Of a stretch of DNA of 64,000 nucleotides, positions 43,654-52,064 are shown piece by piece. The notes beneath the pieces were generated by a model that was not told where the DNA came from, did not search any database, and saw nothing but the letters and a program-made list of their open reading frames with translations. The stretch lies in assembly GCA_963846585.1 (NCBI GenBank), contig CAWJWO010000018.1, positions 558,001-622,000 of the forward strand, read 5' to 3'. Within the stretch, counting starts at the first letter, position 1; every line of letters begins with the position of its first letter. The translations under genes were made by a program, and so were the position numbers. Origin of the DNA: JAAUTT01 sp963846585 (lineage in GTDB: Bacteria > Bacteroidota > Bacteroidia > Bacteroidales > JAAUTT01).

Positions 43654-44055
43654 ATGAAATATATGCTTGATACTAATATATGCATTTATATCATCAAAAA
43701 GAGGCCAGTTAGCGTTTTTGAGAAATTTAGAAGTTTATCTGTCGGTAGCATAGGAATTTCTTCTGTTACTTTAGCTGAATTGCAATATGGAATAATGAAA
43801 AGCTCAATTCATGAAAAAAATCAAGAAGCTTTAGATAAATTCCTTACTCCACTTGATATTTTAGATTTTGGATATAATGAAGCAATTGAATATGGAAAAA
43901 TTCGAGCTGAATTAGAAAAAAATGGAACCCCAATCGGCCCTTTAGATACACTAATTGCCTCTCATGCCAAGTGTCTTGATTTAACCCTGGTTACCAATAA
44001 TGAAAAAGAGTTTGAACGAATAGCAGGATTGAAAATAGAAAATTGGACAAAATAA
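43654..44055 (+). CDS. vapC: VapC PIN-domain toxin
   Basis: A 133-residue PIN RNase from the ATG at 43654. YMLDTNICIYIIKKRP, SVTLAELQYGIMKSS, GPLDTLIASHAKCLDLTLVT and NNEKEFERIAGLKIENW are the full set of VapC motifs with all four acidic positions. Confidence 0.92.
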   Translation: MKYMLDTNICIYIIKKRPVSVFEKFRSLSVGSIGISSVTLAELQYGIMKSSIHEKNQEALDKFLTPLDILDFGYNEAIEYGKIRAELEKNGTPIGPLDTLIASHAKCLDLTLVTNNEKEFERIAGLKIENWTK

Positions 44056-44326
44056 TTTTTTGTAACCCCTACCCCTTTCCAAGGGGATAATTGAATTTCT
44101 GATAGTTGGAATAATTATTTTATAGGGAATAATGCAGATTTACTAACAACTAACAACCAACAACTAACAACTAATTAAAGCGGTGACTTTTTCTGCATAC
44201 TCTTTTGTGTCGCAGACAAAAGAATATCGAATAACGAACACCGAATTTCGAATGATGAAGTTAGCAACGCAATACCGCCTTCGACATTCATTATTCGACA
44301 TTCGATATTCATAATTCATCGACTCC
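44056..44326. repeat. Dispersed repeats, AACAACT and ATTCGAC heptamers
   Basis: AACCCCTACCCCTTTCC (44064-44080), AACAACT array (44140-44172), a truncated CATACTCTTTT hairpin arm (44196-44206) fused to GAATATC/GAATAAC units (44222-44250), and ATTCGAC/ATTCGAT units (44290-44320) before MBOAT tag 5. Confidence 0.82.
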
Positions 44327-44449
44327 ATGCTCTTCAATTCCCTTCAATTTGCAGTTTTCTTTATAGTAGTTACAACAATTTATTTTGCAATACCACACAA
44401 AACGCGGTGGGCGTTGCTTCTAACAACGGAGCTTAAAACCACATCGTAA
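44327..44449 (+). pseudogene. MBOAT 5'-end tag, copy 5
   Basis: MLFNSLQFAVFFIVVTTIYF through RWALLL, then TTELKTTS and a stop. Ends at the same codon-33 point as copies 2, 3 and 6. The ~45 bp after the tag resemble those after copy 3. Confidence 0.78.
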
Positions 44450-44477
44450 TTATTAAACTTATTAGTTTAGAAATTTG

Positions 44478-44485
44478 TATTTTTG
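44478..44485 (+). promoter_or_regulatory. TAnnTTTG -7 box before a PIN module
   Basis: TATTTTTG is a perfect -7 consensus only 4 bp before the ATG at 44490, predicting a leaderless start or initiation further in. It is homologous to the box at 38713. Confidence 0.42.
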
Positions 44486-44489
44486 CTAA

Positions 44490-44741
44490 ATGGAAACGAT
44501 TATATCAATAAAGAAAAATAAACCTGAATTTAAGGCTCTGATTTCTTGGGCAAAAGAATTAGAAAAGCAGGACAAATCAATATCTGTTAATACTATATCA
44601 GAAAAGTCTGTCAAAAATGTGGCCCCCTTAATATCACCAAAAAATAAAGATAAAGATGTTTTGCTACTTTTTGAACAATTGTCCGACTTCCCAACTTTAA
44701 AACAATTACGAAAAAAAGCATGGCCAAAAATCTCGTTATAG
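44490..44741 (+). CDS. Putative antitoxin of a PIN module
   Basis: An 83-residue charged protein with no named domain that I recognise (EFKALISWAKELEKQDKSIS, then LLLFEQLSDFPTLKQLRKKA). It overlaps the PIN gene by 22 bp. The ending KQLRKKAWPK is common in antitoxins of such pairs. Confidence 0.7.
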   Translation: METIISIKKNKPEFKALISWAKELEKQDKSISVNTISEKSVKNVAPLISPKNKDKDVLLLFEQLSDFPTLKQLRKKAWPKISL

Positions 44742-45109
44742 TTGATAGCTGTGTTATTATAAGGGCCTTTCGAAAAGACAAAAAAGCAATATCTGATTTA
44801 ATGAAACTTAAAAATCGTATTGCTTATTCAATAATAACATATTTAGAATTGCTTAATGGGGCTAATACAATTCAAAAAAAAGAAACAATAATTAAAATAT
44901 TTGAATCATATTATGGCATTCCTCTAAATCAGGCAATTTCATTTAAATCAACTGAATTAATGCACAAATATATTTCAGGACAGCAAAATTTATCCGTTCC
45001 GGATTGTAATATTGCTTCTACAGCTGTAATTTCAAAATTTCCTCTTTTTACATATAATGAAAAAGATTTCATATTTATTAATGAATTGAAATTGTATCGT
45101 CCAAACTAA
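44720..45109 (+). CDS. PIN-domain toxin (VapC-like)
   Basis: A 129-residue PIN protein. NLVIVDSCVIIRAFRKDKKA, SIITYLELLNGANTIQKKE and LSVPDCNIASTAVISKFPLF, then TYNEKDFIFI, cover the acidic positions. Coupled to the antitoxin by overlap. Confidence 0.87.
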   Translation: MAKNLVIVDSCVIIRAFRKDKKAISDLMKLKNRIAYSIITYLELLNGANTIQKKETIIKIFESYYGIPLNQAISFKSTELMHKYISGQQNLSVPDCNIASTAVISKFPLFTYNEKDFIFINELKLYRPN

Positions 45110-45639
45110 ATTTGTTAATATCCAGATTGGCGATTGGCGATTTAAATCAATTATTAAATGCGAGTTCGACCATACCTTATAAATCAATTATAAATGGTCA
45201 AACGAATCAAAGAAAAGTGCTTAGCTGCGGGAACTCGCTCCGGCTGCGCCTTCGCTCAGACAGCCCGCAGCTGATATGGAATTAAACCCCTACCCCTAAA
45301 GGGGATAATTGAATATCTGATAGTTGGAATATTTTATAATGTAAGAATTAGAATAATTCTTTTTAAGAAATTATACTGTAGTAAGAAAAGGAACGCCTTA
45401 GAGAAAATGCGTTAAAAAAAATCGTGTAATGGAGCGTCCAAAACCGGCGCTGTTTGAGAGTCCGAAGGACTCGAGTTCGGCGGTTTTAGCGCAATGCAAC
45501 GATTTTTTAGCATTTTATCGAAAGCGGTGACTTTTTCTGCATACTCTTTTGTGTCGCAGACAAAAGAGTATGTGGGGCTTGGGGCAAAGCCCCATGAAAC
45601 TGCTAATAATAAAATAAGTCATCAATATAATACCAATTG
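45110..45639. repeat. Composite dispersed repeat region, second copy
   Basis: No ORF. GATTGGC (45124-45140); a CGAGTTCGACCATACC element also at 33957; GCTGCGGG...CCCGCAGC hairpin (45218-45262); TTAAACCCCTACCCC (45283); a structured hairpin (45411-45511); CATACTCTTTT/AAAAGAGTATG (45540-45572) and TGGGGCTT/AAGCCCCA (45573-45594). Corresponds to 39790-40080. About 45597-45640 is a 3' remnant of a four helix bundle gene (ETANNKISHQ). Confidence 0.83.
45411..45511. other. Nested hairpin, possible structured RNA or mobile hairpin
   Basis: Three nested stems: outer TTAAAAAAAATCG with CGATTTTTTAG, middle AAAACCG (45440-45446) with CGGTTTT (45481-45487), and apical GAGTCC-GAA-GGACTC (45458-45472). 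It is inserted in the repeat that at 39990 lacks it, so it is a separate insertion. Confidence 0.55.
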
Positions 45640-45739
45640 AATAACGAACACCGAATTTCGAATGATGAAGTTAGGAACGGATTATCACCTTCGACATTCA
45701 TTATTCGACATTCGATATTCATAATTCATCGATTTTATC

Positions 45740-45859
45740 ATGAATACAGTAATCAAAGTACAAAACCTCTCCAAACAATACCGCCTCGGAACCATTGGGA
45801 CCGGAATGCTGCGCAGTGATTTGCGATTTCAGATTAGCGATTGGCGAATCGCGATTTAA
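45740..45859 (+). pseudogene. wzt 5'-end tag B
   Basis: Same 27-codon wzt start as tag A, with one visible difference (CTC for CCC, giving YRLGTIG), then heptamers. The following ~320 bp are also nearly identical to those after tag A. Confidence 0.85.
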
Positions 45860-46069
45860 GATTCTAGATTCTAGATTTGAGATTTAAGATTTGGGTAATC
45901 CGATTGTACAAATCTTAAATCCAGATTCTTAAATCTAAATTCTAAAATCCTTTTCAATTCTTAAATTGTTTACAAATCTTAAATCCAGATTCTTAATTCT
46001 AAAATCTTAATTCCTTTTCAATTCTTAAATCTAGATTCTCAAATCTAAAATCATAAATCCTTTTATTCC

Positions 46070-46180
46070 GTGCTCTTCAATTCCCTGCAATTTGCAGTTT
46101 TCTTCATAGCAGTTACAACACTTTATTTTGCAATACCGCATAAAATTCGCTGGGCATTGCTTATAGCAACATGGAATTAA
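46070..46180 (+). pseudogene. MBOAT 5'-end tag, copy 6
   Basis: VLFNSLQFAVFFIAVTTLYF through WALLIA, then TWN and a stop 18 bp before the regulator gene. The junction to the cargo is the same as in copy 2, but the tag itself is a different allele. Confidence 0.78.
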
Positions 46181-46198
46181 ACCCCTGCTATTTAAAAT

Positions 46199-47602
46199 AT
46201 GAACATTAACTTATTACAACTAATTGAAAATGGCGAAGGTGTTTCAGTTGAGTTTAAGAAAGCTGGAAATAAGCTTCCCGAAACACTTTTTGATACAATA
46301 TGTGCTTTTCTCAACCGCAATGGAGGAATCATTTTATTAGGCGTTTCGGATAATAAAATGATTGATGGTATCTATCCGGATGTAGCCGATTTGATGTGTA
46401 AAGACATTGCTAATTTGAGTAATAATCCGCAAAAATTATTCCCTTCTTTTTTGCTGGAATCAAAAGTGATTGAATACCAGGGCAAGTTGCTTATTTATGT
46501 TTTTGTTCCGGCATCGTCGCAGGTACACCGATGCAATGGCAAGGTTTTCGATCGTAGTGCTGATGGAGATTTTGAATTAAAAAACGATGAGCAAATTAGA
46601 AATCTTTATATTCGAAAAAACACGCTTTATTCTGAAAATACAATTTATCCGTTTCTTTTAGAAACCGATTTTGTTACTGGTTTATTGGACAGAGTCCGGC
46701 GAATTATTAAAATAAACCGGCCGGACCATCCTTGGAACGAATTGTCCGATAATGATTTTTTCAAAACGGCCGGATTGTACCGACGCGATTTAGCGACCGG
46801 TGACCAGGGCTTTACTTTGGCTTCTTTGCTGTTATTTGGGAAAGAGGAAGTTATTATTAGTGCAATTCCGCATTATAAAATTGATGCCCTTGTTCGCAGA
46901 GTAGATATGGACAGATATGACGATCGCGAAATTATCCGATGTAATCTAATAGAAGCGTATGACAAACTTATGGAATTTGTAACAAAACATCTTCCTGACA
47001 AATTTTATATGCAAGGCGACCAGCGTATTTCATTACGTGAAAAGATTTTTCGCGAAATTGTAGCCAATATGATTATTCACCGTGAATATATCAATGCCTT
47101 TCCTGCTACATTTATTATTTATAACAATAGGGTAGAAACAAAAAATGCAAACAGACCACATATTTACGGGCAATTACTACCTGACACTTTTCAATCATTC
47201 CCTAAGAACCCTCATTTGGCCCAACTGTTTACCCAAATGGGACGCTCTGAGGAGCTTGGTACTGGTCTTCGTAATGTGTATAAATATTCAAAAGTATATT
47301 CCGGTAGCGACAAAATTATTTTCCTTGAAGAAGATATTTTTATAGTTAATGTACCATTGGCAATAAATATAGAAGATAATTTAGAAAATGTCACTGAAAA
47401 TGTCACTGAAAATGTCACTGAAAATAGAATTCATTTTATTATTAACGAAATAAAATTAAATAGCCTTGTTTCGATTGATCAGCTTAGCACTAAGTTAAAT
47501 GTCACCAGACGAACAATAGTCAGGGATATTGAAAAATTAAAAAATCAAAATATTATTAGACGCATCGGTCCCGACAAAGGCGGACACTGGGAGATTTTAT
47601 AA
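46199..47602 (+). CDS. Schlafen/AlbA_2-type ATP-binding transcriptional regulator, copy 2
   Basis: The same 467-residue protein as at 36946, differing at one residue (Tyr to His in ENRIHFIINE, near 409) and at two silent bases that I could find. Domain order: AlbA_2, ATPase-like C4, three NVTE units, winged helix. The near identity contrasts with the diverged MBOAT tags before the two copies, so the gene moved recently as a cassette into a different tag. The matching region runs from about 46165 to 47625. Confidence 0.87.
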   Translation: MNINLLQLIENGEGVSVEFKKAGNKLPETLFDTICAFLNRNGGIILLGVSDNKMIDGIYPDVADLMCKDIANLSNNPQKLFPSFLLESKVIEYQGKLLIYVFVPASSQVHRCNGKVFDRSADGDFELKNDEQIRNLYIRKNTLYSENTIYPFLLETDFVTGLLDRVRRIIKINRPDHPWNELSDNDFFKTAGLYRRDLATGDQGFTLASLLLFGKEEVIISAIPHYKIDALVRRVDMDRYDDREIIRCNLIEAYDKLMEFVTKHLPDKFYMQGDQRISLREKIFREIVANMIIHREYINAFPATFIIYNNRVETKNANRPHIYGQLLPDTFQSFPKNPHLAQLFTQMGRSEELGTGLRNVYKYSKVYSGSDKIIFLEEDIFIVNVPLAINIEDNLENVTENVTENVTENRIHFIINEIKLNSLVSIDQLSTKLNVTRRTIVRDIEKLKNQNIIRRIGPDKGGHWEIL

Positions 47603-47746
47603 AGATTCGCGATGGGTGATTGGTGATTGGTGATTGGCGATTTAAATATTCTAATAATACGGAATTTAAAATAATTGCTATTATTAAATTAATCCCGATA
47701 CTTAAAATTTGAATCGCGATTCGCAAATCTAAAATCCTTTTTTTCG

Positions 47747-47836
47747 ATGCAAACAGTAATTAAAGTACAAAACCTCTCCAAACAATACCGCCCCGGAACC
47801 ATTGGGACCGGAACGCTGCGAAGTGATTTACAATAA
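47747..47836 (+). pseudogene. wzt 5'-end tag C
   Basis: MQTVIKVQNLSKQYRPGTIG TGTLRSDLQ and a stop: 28 codons of a third wzt allele. It sits 53 bp before an epimerase gene and 1.2 kb before the resident wzt. Confidence 0.85.
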
Positions 47837-47889
47837 AAACTTTTCTAAATGTTGGAAGTTTAAAAATTAATTTAAGTTAAAATCTCTGA

Positions 47890-48823
47890 ATGATAAATAC
47901 AGCTATTTTCGGTGGTTCTGGTTTTATTGGTTATTATTTGCTAAAAGAACTCCGCACCAGTAATAGAAAAATTTTTATATACGACATTAAACCACCTATC
48001 GATTCAAATGATCTGATATTTTATAACATACGAAACATTTCAAATGAAGAGCTTTTAGATCAGTTAATGGATGTTAATGAAATTATTGACTTAGCATACA
48101 CGTCTAATCCAAAGACAAGTTTTGATGATCCGGTATCTGATATTCTTGATAACCTGCCTAATACAGTTCGTCTTTTAACCCTGGCGACTAAAATTCCCAG
48201 ACTTAAAAAATTTATATTTATTTCTTCAGGAGGTACAGTTTACGGAAATTCAAATAGTAAACTTACAACGGAAGAACACCCCACTAAACCAATTTCACCA
48301 TATGGCATAACAAAACTTGCTATTGAAAAGTATGGATTAATGTTTTACCATATTGATAAATTGCCATTTATAATAGCAAGGCCATCGAATGCATACGGAA
48401 TTGGACAAAGAATAGATACCGGGCAAGGATTTATAGCTCAAACGTTAAATTCAATAATAAACAAGAAAAAGCATTAATATTTTTGGCCAAAATGGAAATA
48501 TCAGAGATTATATATATGTTACAGATATAGCTTCTGCTATTGTTACACTTTTAGATAAAGGAATTGAAGGTGAAGCTTACAATATTGGAACCGGAATCGG
48601 AAAAACCAATATAGATATTATAAATATTCTTGAAAATTTATTAAAGCCTGATAATTTATCAATTGATATCAATTTTATAGAAGAACGTAAATTTGACGTC
48701 AAATCAAATATATTAGATTGTAGCAAATTAAATTCCTTAGGTTGGTATTCAAAAATTAATTTGGAAGAAGGGCTTAAAATGACATGGAATTGGATTTTTA
48801 ATCAAAATCATTTGACAAATTAA
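47890..48823 (+). pseudogene. NAD-dependent sugar epimerase/dehydratase, frameshifted
   Basis: Extended SDR: TAIFGGSGFIGYYLLKEL (NAD-binding), SSGGTVYGNS, then YGITKLAIEKYG (YxxxK). The first frame stops after 195 residues; dropping one A from AAAAA at 48466-48470 continues with INIFGQNGNIRDYIYVTDIA and on to a stop at 48821-48823, giving a normal ~310-residue enzyme. Likely UDP-glucose/GlcNAc 4-epimerase-like. Frameshift may be a sequencing error. Confidence 0.82.
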
Positions 48824-49010
48824 TAATCAAGTGAATTTAGCTTTGAAGTTTAGTTATTTGAAATAATCCATTAAGTCTAATATTTATTTAATATCCCTAA
48901 AATTATTTAATAATTTTTATGTATATTTTAAATTACTGAATACCAAAATAAAATATACATAAGTTAAATAATAATATTAAAAATAATACGGCTGAACCTG
49001 ATTTCCCTTG
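48824..49010. other. AT-rich gap before wzt
   Basis: 187 bp of very AT-rich sequence without heptamer arrays; presumably leader or promoter of wzt. I see no convincing promoter motif. Confidence 0.4.
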
Positions 49011-50304
49011 ATGGAAAAAATAGTAATCAAAGTACAAAACCTTTCCAAACAATACCGACTAGGAACTATTGGGACTGGTACGCTGCGCAGTGATTTTCAG
49101 CGCTTCTGGGCAAGCCTCTTCGGGAAAGAAGACCCGACCCTTAAAATTGGTCAGGAAAATTATTTAACCAACAACCAGCAACAATCAACTAACAACGATT
49201 ATATATGGGCCCTGAGAGATATTAACTTTGAAGTAAAACAGGGAGAAGTACTTGGAATTATCGGGAAAAACGGGGCGGGAAAAAGTACGTTGCTTAAAAA
49301 TACTCTCCCAGGTTACAACTCCCACAACAGGTAATGTTAAAGTAAGGGGACGAATTGCCAGCCTGCTGGAAGTTGGCACGGGGTTTCATCCGGAACTTAC
49401 CGGACGTGAAAATATATTCTTAAACGGTGCCATCCTTGGCATGACCAAAACCGAAATACGTAGTAAATTTGATGAGATTGTTGACTTTGCAGGTGTTGCC
49501 AAATATATAGATACACCTGTTAAGCGATATAGCAGCGGGATGCATGTACGTCTCGCCTTTGCAGTAGCCGCTCATTTGGAACCTGAAATATTAATCGTGG
49601 ATGAAGTGCTGGCCGTGGGGGATGATGAATTTCAAAAGAAAGCCGTTGGTAAAATGGAAAGCGTAAGCCATAATGAAGGACGTACGGTTATATTTGTAAG
49701 CCATAATATGGGAGCTGTAAAAGCCCTTTGTTCAAGGTCAATAGTTTTGAAAAATGGCTTAATCGATTTTGAAGGCGAAACAAATGAAGCAATAAATATT
49801 TACCTTAATGCCGGCTTAAAAGGTCATTTTGGAATAGTGCCGGATGATTATCCCAGGAACGATTGGGTTAAAGGGAAGGCATATTTTAGGGAAGTCTGGT
49901 TTAAAAATCTGAATAATGAAAATGTTGAAGTAATTAAATATCTTGATCCGGTGATTGTTGATTGTTCAGTTGAAAGTTTTGAAAATATAAGGGGCTTATC
50001 CTTGTTGGTAATGTTTGGAAACTCTGATTGCGACATTATTTCTTATTCAGCCAGTTATCAGAAAAATAATAATATGTATGTTAATCTTAACAAAGGGAAC
50101 AACCATTTTAGAATAAAGGTAGAACAATCGCTTTTACCGGGAAAGTACTTTTTAAATATCACTATTTTAAATATTGACGGATACCCGTTAGATGGAGTGT
50201 ACCGTTATGGTGAATTTACCGTATCAAACTATACTGAATCTGGTGTCCAGTATCCATGGTCAAAAGCTATTGGAAAAGTTACTTTTCAATCGGAACTTTT
50301 ATAA
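49011..50304 (+). pseudogene. wzt: ABC polysaccharide exporter ATPase, frameshifted in the Walker A region
   Basis: ATPase partner of Wzm. MEKIVIKVQNLSKQYRLG starts the domain; GIIGKNGAGKSTLLK is Walker A; YSSGMHVRLAFAVAAHLEPE the ABC signature; ILIVDEVLAVGDDEFQKKA Walker B; VSHNMGAV the H-loop. The C-terminal ~150 residues form a Wzt_C-like glycan-binding domain. Directly after Walker A the frame breaks: the run AAAAA at 49296-49300 has one A too many, and with four A the protein reads LLKILSQVTTPTTGNV and is complete. The ATG at 49011 is the start. Confidence 0.9.
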
Positions 50305-50310
50305 AATTAT

Positions 50311-51287
50311 ATGAAGATATTAATAACAGGGGTAGCGGGTTTTATAGGATCGAACCTTGCAATGCACTTAATTAAAAATGGAAGTGAAGTAATTGGAATT
50401 GATAATCTTAGTTATGGTTTTTTGCGAAATATCAAGCCCCTGGAAGGAAACAGTAAATTTGAGTTTATCCAGGGGGATATTGCAAACCCATTGATATTAA
50501 AAAACTGTAAAGCAGATGTTATTGTTCACTTAGCTTCTCAAAAAATACCAAGGTACGAAAATGCCCTGCGGACATTGGATGAAAATTACCTGATGCTGCG
50601 CAATGTAGTAATGAAGTGTATACTTGATAAATCAAAAATAGTATTTGCATCAACGTCGGATGTATATGGTAAAAACCCTAATGTGCCGTTTCACGAAGAA
50701 TCGGACCTGGTAATGGGCTCTACCAAGATAAAGCGTTGGGCTTATGCTTTGTCAAAAATTTACGGAGAGCAATATATTATTGCCAACCACGATGAATATG
50801 GAATTGATTATACCATAACAAGGTTTTTCGGAAGCTACGGGCCAAACCAAAATCTTACCTGGTGGCAGGCCCGCAATCGGTATTTATTGAAAAAGCATTC
50901 AAAAAAGAAGCTATTGAAATACATGGAGATGGCACACAATCGCGGACATTCACATATATTGACGATACTGTTGAAGCCCTGGCATTATGTATTACTGATG
51001 AACGGGGCAATAACGAAATTTTTAATACCGGGCCGGTTCCTGATGCTGAAATTAATATTATTGATTTAGCCACTATTATCTGGAAACTTATTAATGGAAA
51101 AGATACCAGGCCAATATTAAAATTCATACCATATTCAACCTTTGGTAATTACGAAGATGTAATGCGACGTGTTCCCGATATTTCGAAGTTACGAAATACT
51201 TTCAATTTTGAACCTCAATGGACATTAGAAGAAGGATTAAAGAATACCATTGAGTGGCAGAAAAAATTTATAAATACGTTAATTTAA
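50311..51287 (+). pseudogene. NAD-dependent epimerase/dehydratase, frameshifted
   Basis: Extended SDR with KILITGVAGFIGSNLAMHLI, STSDVYGKNP and YALSKIYGEQY (YxxxK). Frame breaks near TWW: adding one G at 50864-50865 joins it to AGPQSVFIEKAFKKEAIEIH and DGTQSRTFTYIDDTVEALAL, giving ~325 residues. Probably UDP-glucuronate or GlcNAc epimerase/decarboxylase class. Confidence 0.82.
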
Positions 51288-51316
51288 GTTAGATATGTTT
51301 ACCAGAATTTAATTAC

Positions 51317-52015
51317 ATGAAAGTTAATAATCCGGAAAAAAGACTAAATAAGTTTTGGGGAAAAGTTGATCTTAAACATATTAAATTAATATCAGAACAA
51401 TTATCAGGAAAAAACATATTAGACATCGGGTGCGGTTATGGTACAACAACTAATGAAATAACTAAAGCCGGATTTAAATGCATTGGAATTGACTCTGATC
51501 TACAAGTAATTGAGAAAGCTTCAAAAAAGTTTCCTTTTTGCACCTATATTGAAGCAAATGCTGAAAAATTGCCATTTGAAGATAACTTTTTTGATACAAT
51601 TATTTTAAGAGATTCATTACATCATTTATATCAGGAAGCAGATTTTTCTATTATTAGTACCGAACTATCAAGAGTTTCAAAACCTAAATCTAAATTAATT
51701 TTTTTTGATCCAAATGTTAATTCTATAGTAAAATTTATGAGAAAAGTTGCTTTTCATAAGGATGCTGAATGTGATTATAAAACTGCCATTAAAATAATGA
51801 AATCGTTAAATTATAAAGTTACCCATGTAAGTTTTAATACAATTTACAGTTTACCTCTAAGTGGAGGTTATGTTGGTATAAATTTAGTCCCTGACTTAAA
51901 AATTATTCATAAAACATTACTCAATTTTGAAACTTTTATTGAGAAACTCATAAATAAAATTGGCTTTGGGCCATATTTATGCTGGCGTTATTTAATTGTT
52001 GGGGAGAAAAACTAA
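51317..52015 (+). CDS. Class I SAM-dependent methyltransferase
   Basis: A 232-residue methyltransferase. NILDIGCGYGTTTNEI is the SAM-binding motif I (about residues 34-49), CIGIDSDLQVIEKA motif II, and DNFFDTIILRDSLHHLYQ motif III region. In this context it likely methylates a sugar or the growing chain end, which in Wzm/Wzt systems can cap the polymer. Substrate unknown. Confidence 0.85.
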   Translation: MKVNNPEKRLNKFWGKVDLKHIKLISEQLSGKNILDIGCGYGTTTNEITKAGFKCIGIDSDLQVIEKASKKFPFCTYIEANAEKLPFEDNFFDTIILRDSLHHLYQEADFSIISTELSRVSKPKSKLIFFDPNVNSIVKFMRKVAFHKDAECDYKTAIKIMKSLNYKVTHVSFNTIYSLPLSGGYVGINLVPDLKIIHKTLLNFETFIEKLINKIGFGPYLCWRYLIVGEKN

Positions 52016-52064
52016 ATTATATTTTTTATAATATTAAAATAAACATTATTATTCGAATAAGCTA

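Noticed and set aside
33027..46180. MBOAT tags as real small membrane proteins
   Set aside because: They are hydrophobic and mostly open, but copy 1 has a stop, lengths and ends differ, and they match the start of a much longer family. Kept as gene fragments, though peptide production is not excluded.
49290..49305. Programmed frameshift in wzt
   Set aside because: Restoring the frame needs skipping one base at AAAAA; the A-run is too short for efficient polymerase slippage and no -1 slippery heptamer or stimulator is visible.
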